64,000 nucleotides of DNA from the NCBI GenBank assembly GCA_028688995.1, contig JAQTXB010000001.1:294607-358606 (forward strand), written 5' to 3'. A model generated the notes under the pieces. That model saw only the letters and a program-made list of their open reading frames with translations, was not told the DNA's origin and did no database searches. The position numbers were made by a program, and so were the translations under genes. Below are positions 1 through 9,547 of this stretch, in pieces (the first letter of the stretch is position 1; each line of letters opens with the position of its first letter). Origin of the DNA: Aliarcobacter sp. (GTDB taxonomy: Bacteria > Campylobacterota > Campylobacteria > Campylobacterales > Arcobacteraceae).

Positions 1-106
1 TATGTATGTAAATAACTCCATTTTTCTTTGCTTTACTATCAGTTACATTAAATTATTTTTTATTTATCAATTATTACAATAAATAATTCTTATATTTAAA
101 CTATGA

Positions 107-112
107 TATAAT
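107..112 (+). promoter_or_regulatory. Candidate -10 box of the first chemoreceptor gene
   Basis: A perfect TATAAT lies 28 nt upstream of the ATG at 141, with an AGGGA ribosome-binding site just before the start codon. No convincing -35 is visible at 17 nt, which is common in Campylobacterota promoters. The rest of the first 140 bases is AT-rich and shows no gene. Confidence 0.4.
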
Positions 113-140
113 TAAGAATATTAAATTATTAGGGAAAATA

Positions 141-2120
141 ATGATAAAAAACATCAATACGAAAATGAAACTACTGTTGTTTCCATTTATGTTTGTAATA
201 ATTGTGATTGCGTCAGGAGTTGTTTATACACACTTTAGTGGTGTTGAAAATTCAAGAAATCAGATAGCAATAAGAACTGAAGAGTTTATTCAAGAACTTC
301 TAAAGGGAAGAATTTCTGTTTATCAGTTTTTAAGAACTTCAAATGAAGAAAATGCAAAAAAGGTAGTTGATAATTTTGCTAAATTGGATAAAGAAGTTTT
401 AGAATTAAAATCAAAAGTATCTTTACAAAAGAATAAAGATTTATGTGATGAAATTTTATCATCATCACAAAATTATGTAAATGATTTTAAAGCTGTTGCA
501 ACTATGAAGATATCAAATAACAAAAGTGGTGGGGAAGAACCTGCTGATATGAAAGCTTCAATTACAAGAATGGTACAAACAGGAGCAACTTTAGAATCTA
601 AAATAAATGAAATAAATCAAAGTGCAACACAGTTAAAAGAAGAAGCACACTCTTCGTTGAATACAACTTTAGTGGCACTAGCTATTATTGCAATTATAAT
701 TTTTATTTTATTCTCGTTATTCATATCAAGTATAGTTGTTAAATCATTAAGTGATTTTAAAGAGGGACTTATATCTTTCTTTGATTATTTAAATAGAAAA
801 ACAACTTCTGTTATATTATTAGAAGATAAAACAAAAGATGAGTTTGGTGAAATGGCTATTTTTGTAAATGAGAATATCAAACAAATTGAAAAAACATTAA
901 ATCAAGATGTTGCTTTAATAGAAGAAGCAAAAGTAGTAATGACTAGGGTAAATAATGGTTGGTATGGACAATTTATAGAAAAATCAACTGCAAATGCTTC
1001 TTTAGAAGAGTTCAAAAATAATGTAAATAAAATGATAGAGAGTACAAGAAATAGATTTGCAGAAGTTGATGAATTATTAGAAAAATATGCGAAACTTAAT
1101 TATATAGAAACATTAACTATGCATCCAAATGATGAACATGGTGGAGTATTTGAAAGACTTGTAGTTGGTATTAATACTTTACAAAACTCAATTACTCAAA
1201 TGTTAGTTGAAAATAAAACAAATGGATTAACACTTGATGAGAGTTCAAATATTTTACTTGTAAATGTAGATAAATTAAATCAAAGTTCAAATGAAGCAGC
1301 AGCATCTTTAGAAGAAACAGCAGCTGCAATCGAAGAGATTACAAGTAATATTAGAAACAATACAGAAAATATTACAAAAATGGCAATGCTTTCAAATGAA
1401 GTAACTGCTTCAGCATCTCAAGGTGAAAAACTAGCAAATCAAACTACAGTTTCTATGGATGAGATTAATACTCAAGTAAATGCTATTAATGATGCAATTT
1501 CAGTAATTGACCAAATAGCATTCCAAACAAATATTCTTTCTTTAAATGCAGCCGTTGAAGCAGCAACTGCAGGAGAAGCTGGAAAAGGATTCGCAGTAGT
1601 TGCAGCAGAAGTTCGAAACTTAGCATCTCGTTCAGCAGAAGCCGCAAAAGAGATAAAAACTATAGTTGAAAATGCAACTAAAAAAGCAAATGATGGGAAA
1701 CTAATAGCTGGAAATATGATTGAGGGATATAAACAATTAAATCAAAATATTACTCATACAATAAATCTAATTTCAGATATTCAAAATGCTTCAAAAGAGC
1801 AATTACTTGGAATTGAACAAATAAATGATGCAGTAAATCAACTTGACCAACAAACACAACAAAATGCAGCTGTAGCAAGTCAAACACATGATGTAGCTGT
1901 ATTAACAGACCAAATAGCAAAATTAGTTGTTTCAAATGCAGATGAAAAAGAGTTTAAAGGGAAAAATGATGTTAAAGCAAAAAGTGTAGAAAAAGCTAAA
2001 AATAAAACTCATTCAATACCTGTTCAAAATAAAGTTGCAGCAAAGGTTGTAAAACATGAACCAAAACCTGTTGTTTCTTCAAAACCTACAAAAGATGATG
2101 AAGAGTGGGAGAGTTTTTAA
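141..2120 (+). CDS. Methyl-accepting chemotaxis protein
   Basis: Membrane chemoreceptor that would signal to CheA/CheW. Two hydrophobic segments (about residues 10-30 and 177-199) bracket a periplasmic helical domain of about 145 residues; a HAMP-like linker and a long cytoplasmic coiled coil follow. The conserved hairpin tip is near residues 455-500 ([19 protein letters not shown], then [15 protein letters not shown]). The last residues are EEWESF, close to the NWETF pentapeptide that tethers CheR to high-abundance E. coli receptors. ATG at 141 follows an AGGGA site. It is transcribed alone, convergent with the transglutaminase block. A close paralogue lies at 36205-38157: the signalling halves are nearly identical while the sensor halves diverge. 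The ligand cannot be told from sequence. Confidence 0.95.
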   Translation: MIKNINTKMKLLLFPFMFVIIVIASGVVYTHFSGVENSRNQIAIRTEEFIQELLKGRISVYQFLRTSNEENAKKVVDNFAKLDKEVLELKSKVSLQKNKDLCDEILSSSQNYVNDFKAVATMKISNNKSGGEEPADMKASITRMVQTGATLESKINEINQSATQLKEEAHSSLNTTLVALAIIAIIIFILFSLFISSIVVKSLSDFKEGLISFFDYLNRKTTSVILLEDKTKDEFGEMAIFVNENIKQIEKTLNQDVALIEEAKVVMTRVNNGWYGQFIEKSTANASLEEFKNNVNKMIESTRNRFAEVDELLEKYAKLNYIETLTMHPNDEHGGVFERLVVGINTLQNSITQMLVENKTNGLTLDESSNILLVNVDKLNQSSNEAAASLEETAAAIEEITSNIRNNTENITKMAMLSNEVTASASQGEKLANQTTVSMDEINTQVNAINDAISVIDQIAFQTNILSLNAAVEAATAGEAGKGFAVVAAEVRNLASRSAEAAKEIKTIVENATKKANDGKLIAGNMIEGYKQLNQNITHTINLISDIQNASKEQLLGIEQINDAVNQLDQQTQQNAAVASQTHDVAVLTDQIAKLVVSNADEKEFKGKNDVKAKSVEKAKNKTHSIPVQNKVAAKVVKHEPKPVVSSKPTKDDEEWESF

Positions 2121-2125
2121 ACTCT
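2110..2125 (+). terminator. Weak hairpin terminator after the chemoreceptor
   Basis: AGAGTTT and AAACTCT form a 7-bp stem with a 2-nt spacer overlapping the stop codon, followed by T-rich sequence. The genes on both sides converge here. Confidence 0.4.
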
Positions 2126-2140
2126 TCTAATCTTTATTTT

Positions 2141-3031
2141 TTAATCTAAAACTCTAACATCCACTTTAACACTAAGCAGGCTATTCCCACTACTTTGAAC
2201 AACACCTTTTAATGGTGAAATATCTAAATAATCTCTTCCATAACCTAAAACTATATACTCTTCATTTGGGATTTTATTATTCGTTGGATCAAAATCTACC
2301 CAACCAAAATCAGGAACATAGATAGAAAACCAAGCATGAGAAGCATCAACACCAAAGAGTTTTTCACTTCCAACTGCTGGAATAGTTTGAATATAACCAC
2401 TTATATAACGAGTAGGAATTCCAATACTTCTAAGAGCTGAGATTGCAAACTGGGCAAAATCTTGACAAACTCCTTTCTTTTCTTTAAAAATTATTTCAAT
2501 GGGAGTTGTAATATCACTGAATCCAGATACGAATTTAAAATCATTAAATATTCTTGCCATAAAATCACTTGTAGCTTCAATGATATTTCTATTTTCATCA
2601 AAAGATTTTAAAACATAATCTTTTATCTCCTTTGAAGGCATGGGAATAGACTCTGTTTCAAATAAAAAATATTTTGCTAAAACATCATTTGGATTAAAAG
2701 AACTAAGTCTTTGTTTTAAATCTCTTACAGTTATTTTTATATTTTTTAAAGAATCAATCTCTTTTTTTATCTCACTTTCAAATCTTTCCACCTTTGAAGT
2801 TGCAATTACTTTTAAACTTTTATGGGATTCTCTGATAAGCATAAAATTATTTGTATTTTCAAAATAGTCAATAAATTCAGAAGTTTCATAGGGTGTTGGC
2901 TCAATTTTAAGTGAATATTCTAATAGTTTTTGAGTATTAGAATCTTTAGGTTTTAGTCTTGCGATATTATGGCTAAATGTTACAAGACCAGCATAACTAA
3001 ACTTTGTTTCGTGGTATATTTTATAAATCAT
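2141..3031 (-). CDS. Transglutaminase-like cysteine protease family protein (short form)
   Basis: Protein of 296 residues with a bacterial transglutaminase N-terminal beta domain (about 1-85) and a transglutaminase core. The catalytic triad is visible: Cys about 189 in KKGVCQDFAQF, His in DASHAWFSIYVP, and Asp in WVDFDPTN. Such cores cleave or transfer amide bonds. It has no signal peptide, so it is probably cytoplasmic. It is the last gene of a three-gene block and starts 2 nt after the ATP-grasp/alpha-E gene, so it is surely co-transcribed. The same core domain occurs in the first gene of the block, suggesting duplication. In the family literature this set is predicted to make and trim peptides; the substrate is unknown. 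Confidence 0.85.
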   Translation of the reverse strand: MIYKIYHETKFSYAGLVTFSHNIARLKPKDSNTQKLLEYSLKIEPTPYETSEFIDYFENTNNFMLIRESHKSLKVIATSKVERFESEIKKEIDSLKNIKITVRDLKQRLSSFNPNDVLAKYFLFETESIPMPSKEIKDYVLKSFDENRNIIEATSDFMARIFNDFKFVSGFSDITTPIEIIFKEKKGVCQDFAQFAISALRSIGIPTRYISGYIQTIPAVGSEKLFGVDASHAWFSIYVPDFGWVDFDPTNNKIPNEEYIVLGYGRDYLDISPLKGVVQSSGNSLLSVKVDVRVLD

Positions 3032-3033
3032 GT

Positions 3034-5523
3034 TTACTCATTATAGTGTGAAAAATATGTTTTAGTTAATTCTTCAGAAGTTTCTGTTAATAAATTAGAA
3101 ATAGTTGATAAAAACTCATCTAAATGTGTATAAACATACTCTTCCTCATTACTTTCTAAAAGTTTTTGGGTATTTGATAATGTAATCATCGAAAAGACTT
3201 TAAATACAGGCTCTTCAAAATTACTAAGATGTGAATTGTTGATATTTCTTGGTAATTCTTTTAAATCATTTAGTAATTGGGTTATTATGTAAATTAGTGA
3301 TTTTGGGTATTTTGTATTAAACATTAAAAAATCTAATACATTTTCTAAGTCCAATGAAGATTTATAATAAGCTCTATAAGAGTTATAACTTTCATAAGAG
3401 TTTAACATAGAATCTAAAACATCATACTCAATTAATTTATCAAGTTTTAAAGTAAGAAGAGATCTTAATTTTGCAATTAAAAGTTGTGAAATCTCTATTT
3501 TAGAACCAATATCATATAAAATTAATCCTTGCTCTTTAAACATACTTTCATCAATCAATTCTCTATAAGCCATTAAATAAATTAATAGTCTATCAAGTTC
3601 ATTTATATGATCTTTGTATGTGAAAACATCTCTTTTGTTGTAATTATTCCACTCTTTTTGCATTCGCTCATAGATTCGCCATGCTTCCATTGTAAGAAGA
3701 TTTTTTACACTTGCGTTAAGATTTGAAAGCATCGATAGAGTAAAACTTAATGTTCCTATTCTATTTTTATCTCTAATAAGTGAAACAATTTCTTTTAGAG
3801 GTGAAGCTAACTCTTCATTTAAAAAACCAGGATAAGTCATTGTTAAGTGAGTTAAAGCATTGTTTAAAATAGTATTTGTTTTTTTTGAATTAGCATTATC
3901 ATCATATCTATTTAGATTTAGCATATTTTTTAAATTAAATCTTACCATTCTAGCTGTTGTTATTGCTCTTGTTAAATATCTTCCTAACCAAAAGAGATTT
4001 TCAGCTCTTTTTGTTGAAATATTTTCTAATCTTGAATCTATAAATGCTCTATTTTTAAAGATATTATTTCCCTTGAAATCTTCATTTTTCCCAAGAATCC
4101 ATAAATCTTTACTTGTTCCACCTTTTTGATTTGAAACAACAAGTGAATCTTTTGATGGAGATACTCTTATTAATCCTCCAGGCATTACATTATATTTGTT
4201 TCCTTCTAAATAAGAAAAAGCTCTAATTACAGTATTTCTTGGTTCAATCTTTCCTTTAGTAAAAGATGGGCTAGTTGAAAAATCAATAACTTCTTGACCA
4301 ACATAATAGTGAGGATTGTTTTGTATTTTTTCTATTAGTTTATTTAATTCGGTATCATCTAATTTATGGGCGAAATGAACTTCAATATTATCTGTTCTAT
4401 CAATTTTTTTAATGATAAGATTTTTAATATTTTTAAGTACAAAATCTAACTCATTTTTTTGTCCACACCACCAAGTAGCAATTTGTGGTAATATTAACTC
4501 TTCATTTAATAAGAATTTTGCAATATTTTTCATAAATGGATTTAGGCCAATGTTTTCTAAAATACCAATTCCAATTGGATTTATCATTGATAAATTATCT
4601 TTTCTAATTACATTTACAAGTCCAGCAACACCTAGTTGAGAATCATTTCTCAGTTCCAATGGGTCACAATATTGTGAATCAACTCTTCTAATTAAAGTAT
4701 CAACTTTTCTTAATCCATTTAAACTTTTTAGCCATAGTTGGTTGTTTTTTACAAGTAAATCTTCCCCTTGAACAAGAGTTAAATCTAAAAAAGAACTAAT
4801 ATATGAGTGTTCAAAATAGGTTTCATTTAAAGGACCTGGCGTTAAAAGTGCAATTAGTGGATTGTCATGATTTGATGAAGAGAGAGATTTTAACATATTT
4901 TTAAAACCCTCAATAAATTTTGCCATTTTCAAAATCTCTACATTTGGATATAAATCATCTGAAATAGAGTTCATTGTAAGTCGATTTTCTATAGCATATC
5001 CAAGACCTGATGGTGATTGAGTTCTATCATTTATAACCCAAAATTTTCCATCAGGACCTCTACTTATATCTGCTGCATAAAATCGCATAGAATAGTAATC
5101 ATCATTTTCAAAGTTAAAAACTTCAGGAATAAAACTTTTATGGGCAAAGATGATTTCAGCAGGAACAATTCCTTCTTTTATTAATCTTTGCTCAGTATAT
5201 AAATCTTTAAAAATTAGATTTAAAAGTTTAGCTCTTTGTTTTAATCCTTTTGAAATCTCTTCCCATTCTGTATCTGTAAGAACTAAAGGAATTGGGTCTA
5301 AATTCCATCTTCTATTATTACCTTCAGGGTCATTATAAATATTATAAGTAACCCCATTATCTTCAAGTCTCCAATCAATTTCTAGTTGTTTTTGTTCAAG
5401 CTGTTTAATACCGGCTTTTTCAATTCCGTCAATAATATCAGCCCAATGTGCTCTTGGTGTACAAGAGCTATCAAACATCTCATCAAATGATGATTCTAAC
5501 TTACAACTATCAAAAATTGACAT
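3034..5523 (-). CDS. Circularly permuted ATP-grasp protein fused to an alpha-E domain
   Basis: 829 residues. The first part (about 70-480) matches the circularly permuted ATP-grasp type 2 family (old DUF404/DUF407): RFYAADISRGPDGKFWVIND, then SGLGYAIENR and LLTPGPLNETYFEH, ending in GGLIRVSP. The rest (about 500-820) is an all-helical alpha-E domain (old DUF403), beginning at RAENLFWLGRYLTRA. In many bacteria the two are separate neighbouring genes, so the fusion explains the unusual length. ATP-grasp enzymes ligate an amine to a carboxylate through an acyl phosphate, which implies formation of a peptide-like bond. It abuts the upstream transglutaminase gene with no gap. Function is inferred from context. 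Confidence 0.88.
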   Translation of the reverse strand: MSIFDSCKLESSFDEMFDSSCTPRAHWADIIDGIEKAGIKQLEQKQLEIDWRLEDNGVTYNIYNDPEGNNRRWNLDPIPLVLTDTEWEEISKGLKQRAKLLNLIFKDLYTEQRLIKEGIVPAEIIFAHKSFIPEVFNFENDDYYSMRFYAADISRGPDGKFWVINDRTQSPSGLGYAIENRLTMNSISDDLYPNVEILKMAKFIEGFKNMLKSLSSSNHDNPLIALLTPGPLNETYFEHSYISSFLDLTLVQGEDLLVKNNQLWLKSLNGLRKVDTLIRRVDSQYCDPLELRNDSQLGVAGLVNVIRKDNLSMINPIGIGILENIGLNPFMKNIAKFLLNEELILPQIATWWCGQKNELDFVLKNIKNLIIKKIDRTDNIEVHFAHKLDDTELNKLIEKIQNNPHYYVGQEVIDFSTSPSFTKGKIEPRNTVIRAFSYLEGNKYNVMPGGLIRVSPSKDSLVVSNQKGGTSKDLWILGKNEDFKGNNIFKNRAFIDSRLENISTKRAENLFWLGRYLTRAITTARMVRFNLKNMLNLNRYDDNANSKKTNTILNNALTHLTMTYPGFLNEELASPLKEIVSLIRDKNRIGTLSFTLSMLSNLNASVKNLLTMEAWRIYERMQKEWNNYNKRDVFTYKDHINELDRLLIYLMAYRELIDESMFKEQGLILYDIGSKIEISQLLIAKLRSLLTLKLDKLIEYDVLDSMLNSYESYNSYRAYYKSSLDLENVLDFLMFNTKYPKSLIYIITQLLNDLKELPRNINNSHLSNFEEPVFKVFSMITLSNTQKLLESNEEEYVYTHLDEFLSTISNLLTETSEELTKTYFSHYNE

Positions 5524-8500
5524 CTACTTTTTAATCCACCTTTGTCTTAAATCTAATGTATGTGGGTACTCTTTGTTTTTTGGCATCTCTTTGAAAAGAA
5601 GTTTTTTACTTCCTTTTGTATTTGTTAATGTTCTTGTTGCTTCCACTGCAAATACACTATTCGCTTCTCCTGAAATAGATGGTTCATAAGCTTCAACTTC
5701 ACCTTGAGAGTGATTAAAGTCCCAATATCTATTTATTCTTCTTGACTCTGCTTCATAAGAATTTACAGGGAAAGTATCATAACTTCTTCCACCTGGATGC
5801 GCAACAAAATAATTAAACCCACCAATAGATCTAGTATTCCATTTATCTATTATATCAAAAGTTAAAGGTGTATCAACTTTAATGGTTGGATGAAGGGCTG
5901 ACCAAGGTTGCCAAGCTTTATATCTAACACCACTTACAAATATACCTTCAACATCTGTTTTTGATAGGGGAACTTGAACACCGTTACAAGTTACTATATA
6001 TCTTTCTTCATTGAAATTCTCAATTTTTATTTGTAATCTCTCAACTGATGAGTCAACATATCGTGCAGTTCCTTGAGAACTTGATTCTTCTCCTAAAACA
6101 TGCCAAGGCTCAATTGCTGATCTAATTTCAACTGGCATTCCCTCAATCATTGTCATTCCATATAATGGGAATCTAAATTCAAAGAATGGGTCAAACCAAT
6201 CTAATTTAAACTCATACCCCTCATCATTTAAGTATTGAACAACACTTCTTAAATCCTCTTTTACATAATGTTCAAGTAAGAATTTATCATGTAATCTTGT
6301 TCCCCATCTAACTAAATCATGTTTATATGGTTTTTGCCAAAAACAAGATACTAATGCTCTAACTAATAACATTTGCAAAAGTGCCATTTGAGAGTGAGGT
6401 GGCATATCAAAAGCTCTAAGTTCTAAAATACCAAGTCTTCCTGTGCTACTATCAGGTGAATATAATTTGTCTATACAAAATTCACTTCTGTGAGTATTTC
6501 CAGTAATATCTGTTAGCATATGTCTAAACAGTCTATCAGTTAACCAAAATGGAACATCTCCATGTTCAGGAATTTGTGAAAAGGCAATTTCTAGTTCATA
6601 AAGGTTTTCAGGTCTTCCTTCATCAACCCTTGGAGCTTGAGAAGTAGGCCCTATGAATGCACCTGAGAAAAGGTAAGATAATCCTGGATGATGCTGCCAA
6701 AAAGTGATTAAACTTCTAAGTAATTGAGGATTTCTCAATAGTGGAGAATCACTAGGCTTCATAGCTCCAATAGTTACATGGTTACCACCACCAGTTCCTG
6801 TGTGTCTTCCATCAATCATAAACTTTTCAGTTCCAAGTCGGCAAAGTCTAGCATCTTCATAAAGTGCAAGTAGATTATCACTTAACTCTTTCCATGAAGA
6901 TGCAGGTTGGATATTAACTTCAATAACACCTGGGTCTGGAGTTACTTTGATTCTATCTGTTCTTAAATCATGTGGTGGTTCATAACCCTCAATAATTACT
7001 GCTAAATTTAACATAGTTGCTGTTTGTTCAATTGAAGCAATTAAATCTAAAAACACTTCTGCATTTTCAATTGGAGGAAGGAAAATACAAAGTTTATTAT
7101 CTCTAATTTCAGAAGTGATTGCAGTTCTGACAAAAGTATTTGAGTTAAATTTTGTAGTTGTCTTTTTGCTGATTTTTTTAGCTCTTTTTTTCACATCTTT
7201 GATGTAATCCCCAAGTTGTGGAGCAAATGCGAAAAGGTCTGTTTCAAAACTTTTTTCTATTTCAACTGGCGGTTTTACAATCAAAGATTCAAGAGGAAGT
7301 CTAAGTCCCAATGGTGAATTTCCTGCACTTAGGAAAAGATGATTTCTTCTAAATTCCCATTTTGAACTTATCCATTTTGTAACTCCAAAATTCAAAGGTA
7401 AAACATATCCAACTTCAGAGTTTAAACCTTGAGTTAATTTTTCAGCTATTGTTTTTCTCTCTAAAGGGTCTTTTAAATCATATTTTAAAGGGTCAATATC
7501 AAGAGGAAGTTCAGCTTCTTTCATAATATAATAAATTGGGTCTTCAAATGCTGGACTAATATTTTCATCACTAACACCTAAAACTAAAGCAAGTGTTGAT
7601 AAAAAGTTTTTTGCATCAGCAGTTGTGTAAGGAAATACATCATTTTTATTTGCTAAAAGTGCTGGATTTTCCCACACAGGTTTTTTATCTTTTCTCCAAT
7701 AAATAGTTGTTTGCCATCTTGGAAGTGGCTCACCTGGATACCATTTCCCTTGGGCATGGTGTAAAAGTCCTCCAGTTGTAGTTGTTTCTAAAAGTCTTCT
7801 AGCTAGTTTTGTTGCTAATTCTCTTTTGTGTGGTCCATCTGCTTCACTGTTCCATTGAGCTGATTCCATATCATCAATAGATACAAAAGTAGGTTCACCT
7901 CCCATTGTTAGACGAACATCATTTTTCTCTAAGTCTTCATCAACTTTGAAACCTAAGTTATAAATAGCTTCCCATTGCTCTTCCCTATAAGGTTTTGTAA
8001 CCCTTGGAGATTCAAAAATTCTAGTAACTTTATTTTCAAATTCAAACTCAGTTTCACATTTATCACTAAATCCCTCAATAGCGTGAGCTGAGTTATAGTG
8101 TGGTGTACAAGCAAGTGGAATATGTCCTTCACCTGCAAACAGTCCACTTGTACTATCAAGTCCAACCCAACCAGCACCTGGAATATAAACTTCTGTCCAA
8201 GCATGTAAATCTGTAAAGTCAGCTTCAGGACCACTTGGTCCATCAAGTGATTTTACATCAGCTGTTAATTGAACTAAATATCCAGATACAAATCTAGCAG
8301 CAAGTCCTAAATGTCTTAATACTTGTACAAAAAGCCAAGCAAAATCTCTACATGAACCAAGTCTCTCTTTTAGAGTTGTTTTACATGTTTGAACACCTGG
8401 TTCTAGTCTTACTGTATAGTTTATATAAGAGTTTATTAATTGGTTAACTTCAACTAAAAAGTCAATAATTGGTTTCTCTTTTTTATCAATCTTTTCAATA

Positions 8501-8889
8501 AACTCTTTTAATAATTTACCATCTTCTTCTATTTTTAAATATGGTTTTAATTCATGTTTTAAATCTTTTTTATATTCAAATGGATAATTTGTTGCAGACT
8601 CTTCAACGAAAAAGTCAAAAGGATTAATTGTAATCATATCCGCAATAATCTCAACATCTACAAAAAACTCTTTTGTTTTTTCAGGAAATACAATTCTTGC
8701 TTGATAGTTTCCAAATGGGTCTTGTTGCCAGTTTAAAAAATGTCCATCAGGTTTTATTTTTAATGAATATGCTTCAATTGGAGTTCTACTGTGTGGAGCT
8801 GGTCTTAATCTTATGATGTGTGGAGATAAAGATATAGGTCTATCATATTTATAGTGAGTTTTGTGGGAAATAACTACTTTTAAAGACAT
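5524..8889 (-). CDS. Large transglutaminase / DUF2126 protein
   Basis: About 1121 residues. A transglutaminase N-terminal domain (about 5-90) and a core with Cys about 178 (RLGSCRDFAWLF), His (FTDLHAWTEVYIPG) and Asp (WVGLDSTSG) precede a long DUF2126 region (about 310 to the end) with conserved blocks such as LTMGGEPTFVSIDD, GGGNHVTIG and PHSQMALLQ. DUF2126 resembles glutamine-synthetase/amidoligase-like folds in published predictions. I chose ATG at 8889 because AAAGGA lies 6 nt upstream; a TTG two codons earlier also fits. It is the promoter-proximal gene of the transglutaminase/ATP-grasp/alpha-E operon. No signal peptide. Confidence 0.88.
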   Translation of the reverse strand: MSLKVVISHKTHYKYDRPISLSPHIIRLRPAPHSRTPIEAYSLKIKPDGHFLNWQQDPFGNYQARIVFPEKTKEFFVDVEIIADMITINPFDFFVEESATNYPFEYKKDLKHELKPYLKIEEDGKLLKEFIEKIDKKEKPIIDFLVEVNQLINSYINYTVRLEPGVQTCKTTLKERLGSCRDFAWLFVQVLRHLGLAARFVSGYLVQLTADVKSLDGPSGPEADFTDLHAWTEVYIPGAGWVGLDSTSGLFAGEGHIPLACTPHYNSAHAIEGFSDKCETEFEFENKVTRIFESPRVTKPYREEQWEAIYNLGFKVDEDLEKNDVRLTMGGEPTFVSIDDMESAQWNSEADGPHKRELATKLARRLLETTTTGGLLHHAQGKWYPGEPLPRWQTTIYWRKDKKPVWENPALLANKNDVFPYTTADAKNFLSTLALVLGVSDENISPAFEDPIYYIMKEAELPLDIDPLKYDLKDPLERKTIAEKLTQGLNSEVGYVLPLNFGVTKWISSKWEFRRNHLFLSAGNSPLGLRLPLESLIVKPPVEIEKSFETDLFAFAPQLGDYIKDVKKRAKKISKKTTTKFNSNTFVRTAITSEIRDNKLCIFLPPIENAEVFLDLIASIEQTATMLNLAVIIEGYEPPHDLRTDRIKVTPDPGVIEVNIQPASSWKELSDNLLALYEDARLCRLGTEKFMIDGRHTGTGGGNHVTIGAMKPSDSPLLRNPQLLRSLITFWQHHPGLSYLFSGAFIGPTSQAPRVDEGRPENLYELEIAFSQIPEHGDVPFWLTDRLFRHMLTDITGNTHRSEFCIDKLYSPDSSTGRLGILELRAFDMPPHSQMALLQMLLVRALVSCFWQKPYKHDLVRWGTRLHDKFLLEHYVKEDLRSVVQYLNDEGYEFKLDWFDPFFEFRFPLYGMTMIEGMPVEIRSAIEPWHVLGEESSSQGTARYVDSSVERLQIKIENFNEERYIVTCNGVQVPLSKTDVEGIFVSGVRYKAWQPWSALHPTIKVDTPLTFDIIDKWNTRSIGGFNYFVAHPGGRSYDTFPVNSYEAESRRINRYWDFNHSQGEVEAYEPSISGEANSVFAVEATRTLTNTKGSKKLLFKEMPKNKEYPHTLDLRQRWIKK

Positions 8890-9010
8890 TTTCAATCCTT
8901 TTAAATTTTAATTGAAATTATTATACATGAATAAAATAAGTAAATTTATTAAATAGCTGTATATTAGTAATACAATTAAAACTCCACAATAGTGAATAAA
9001 GTTTAATATA

Positions 9011-9024
9011 TTGATAGCAATCAA
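9011..9024 (+). promoter_or_regulatory. FNR/DNR-type box upstream of bacteriohemerythrin
   Basis: TTGATAGCAATCAA is a perfect match to TTGAT-N4-ATCAA. A -10-like TATAAG sits at 9045-9050, giving a start near 9057 and placing the box centre about 40 nt upstream, the classical position for FNR-type activation. The same perfect box occurs at 51483-51496, in front of an FNR-family gene. Confidence 0.72.
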
Positions 9025-9072
9025 TTAAAAGAACTTGGAATTATTATAAGATTACGAAAAATAGGAGTTAAT

Positions 9073-9510
9073 ATGTTAATAAATAAGAATGATTTACCAC
9101 TTGTAGCAATGGATTTTATGAATGATACACATTTTGAAGATGTAGAAATAATAAATGAACTCTATAAAAATATTTTAGAATATGAAAAAGAGCAAAATGA
9201 ATTAAATTTAAAAGATTTAGAAAATAAATATAAAGAGTGGGTAAGCCATACTGAAAATCATTTTGAAACAGAAGAGATACAAATGAGAGAAAAAGGATTT
9301 TTTGCTTATGGATTTCATAAAAATGAACATGATATGAATTTGTCAGAGATAAAACAACTTTTCAATAATTTTCAAGAAACAAAAAATGTTTTAGAATTAA
9401 AAAACTATTTCCAAAACAATCTTGTATCTTGGCTAATAAATCATATTCAAACAATGGATACAGTAACTGCAATGTTTTTTAAAACAGGAATGAGTCCTTG
9501 TTGTATGTAA
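9073..9510 (+). CDS. Bacteriohemerythrin
   Basis: 145-residue oxygen- or NO-binding di-iron protein. The hemerythrin ligand set is complete: His in NDTHFEDVEIINELY, HxxxE in NHFETEE, HxxxH in HKNEH, and HxxxxD in HIQTMD. It has no membrane segment and should be cytoplasmic. The gene stands alone with an FNR-type box about 50 nt upstream of the start and GGAG near the ATG. Regulation by low oxygen or nitric oxide is inferred from that box. The C-terminus ends in MSPCCM, two adjacent cysteines of unknown role. Confidence 0.92.
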   Translation: MLINKNDLPLVAMDFMNDTHFEDVEIINELYKNILEYEKEQNELNLKDLENKYKEWVSHTENHFETEEIQMREKGFFAYGFHKNEHDMNLSEIKQLFNNFQETKNVLELKNYFQNNLVSWLINHIQTMDTVTAMFFKTGMSPCCM

Positions 9511-9547
9511 TAATTTGTAAGAGATAAAAAGAGTGCTAGTTACAAGT

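Noticed and set aside
1750..1935. Antisense open frames inside the chemoreceptor, the MoxR/VWA region and the RND genes
   Set aside because: They mirror strongly coding sense frames, lack start signals and have Leu/Phe/His-rich shadow composition.
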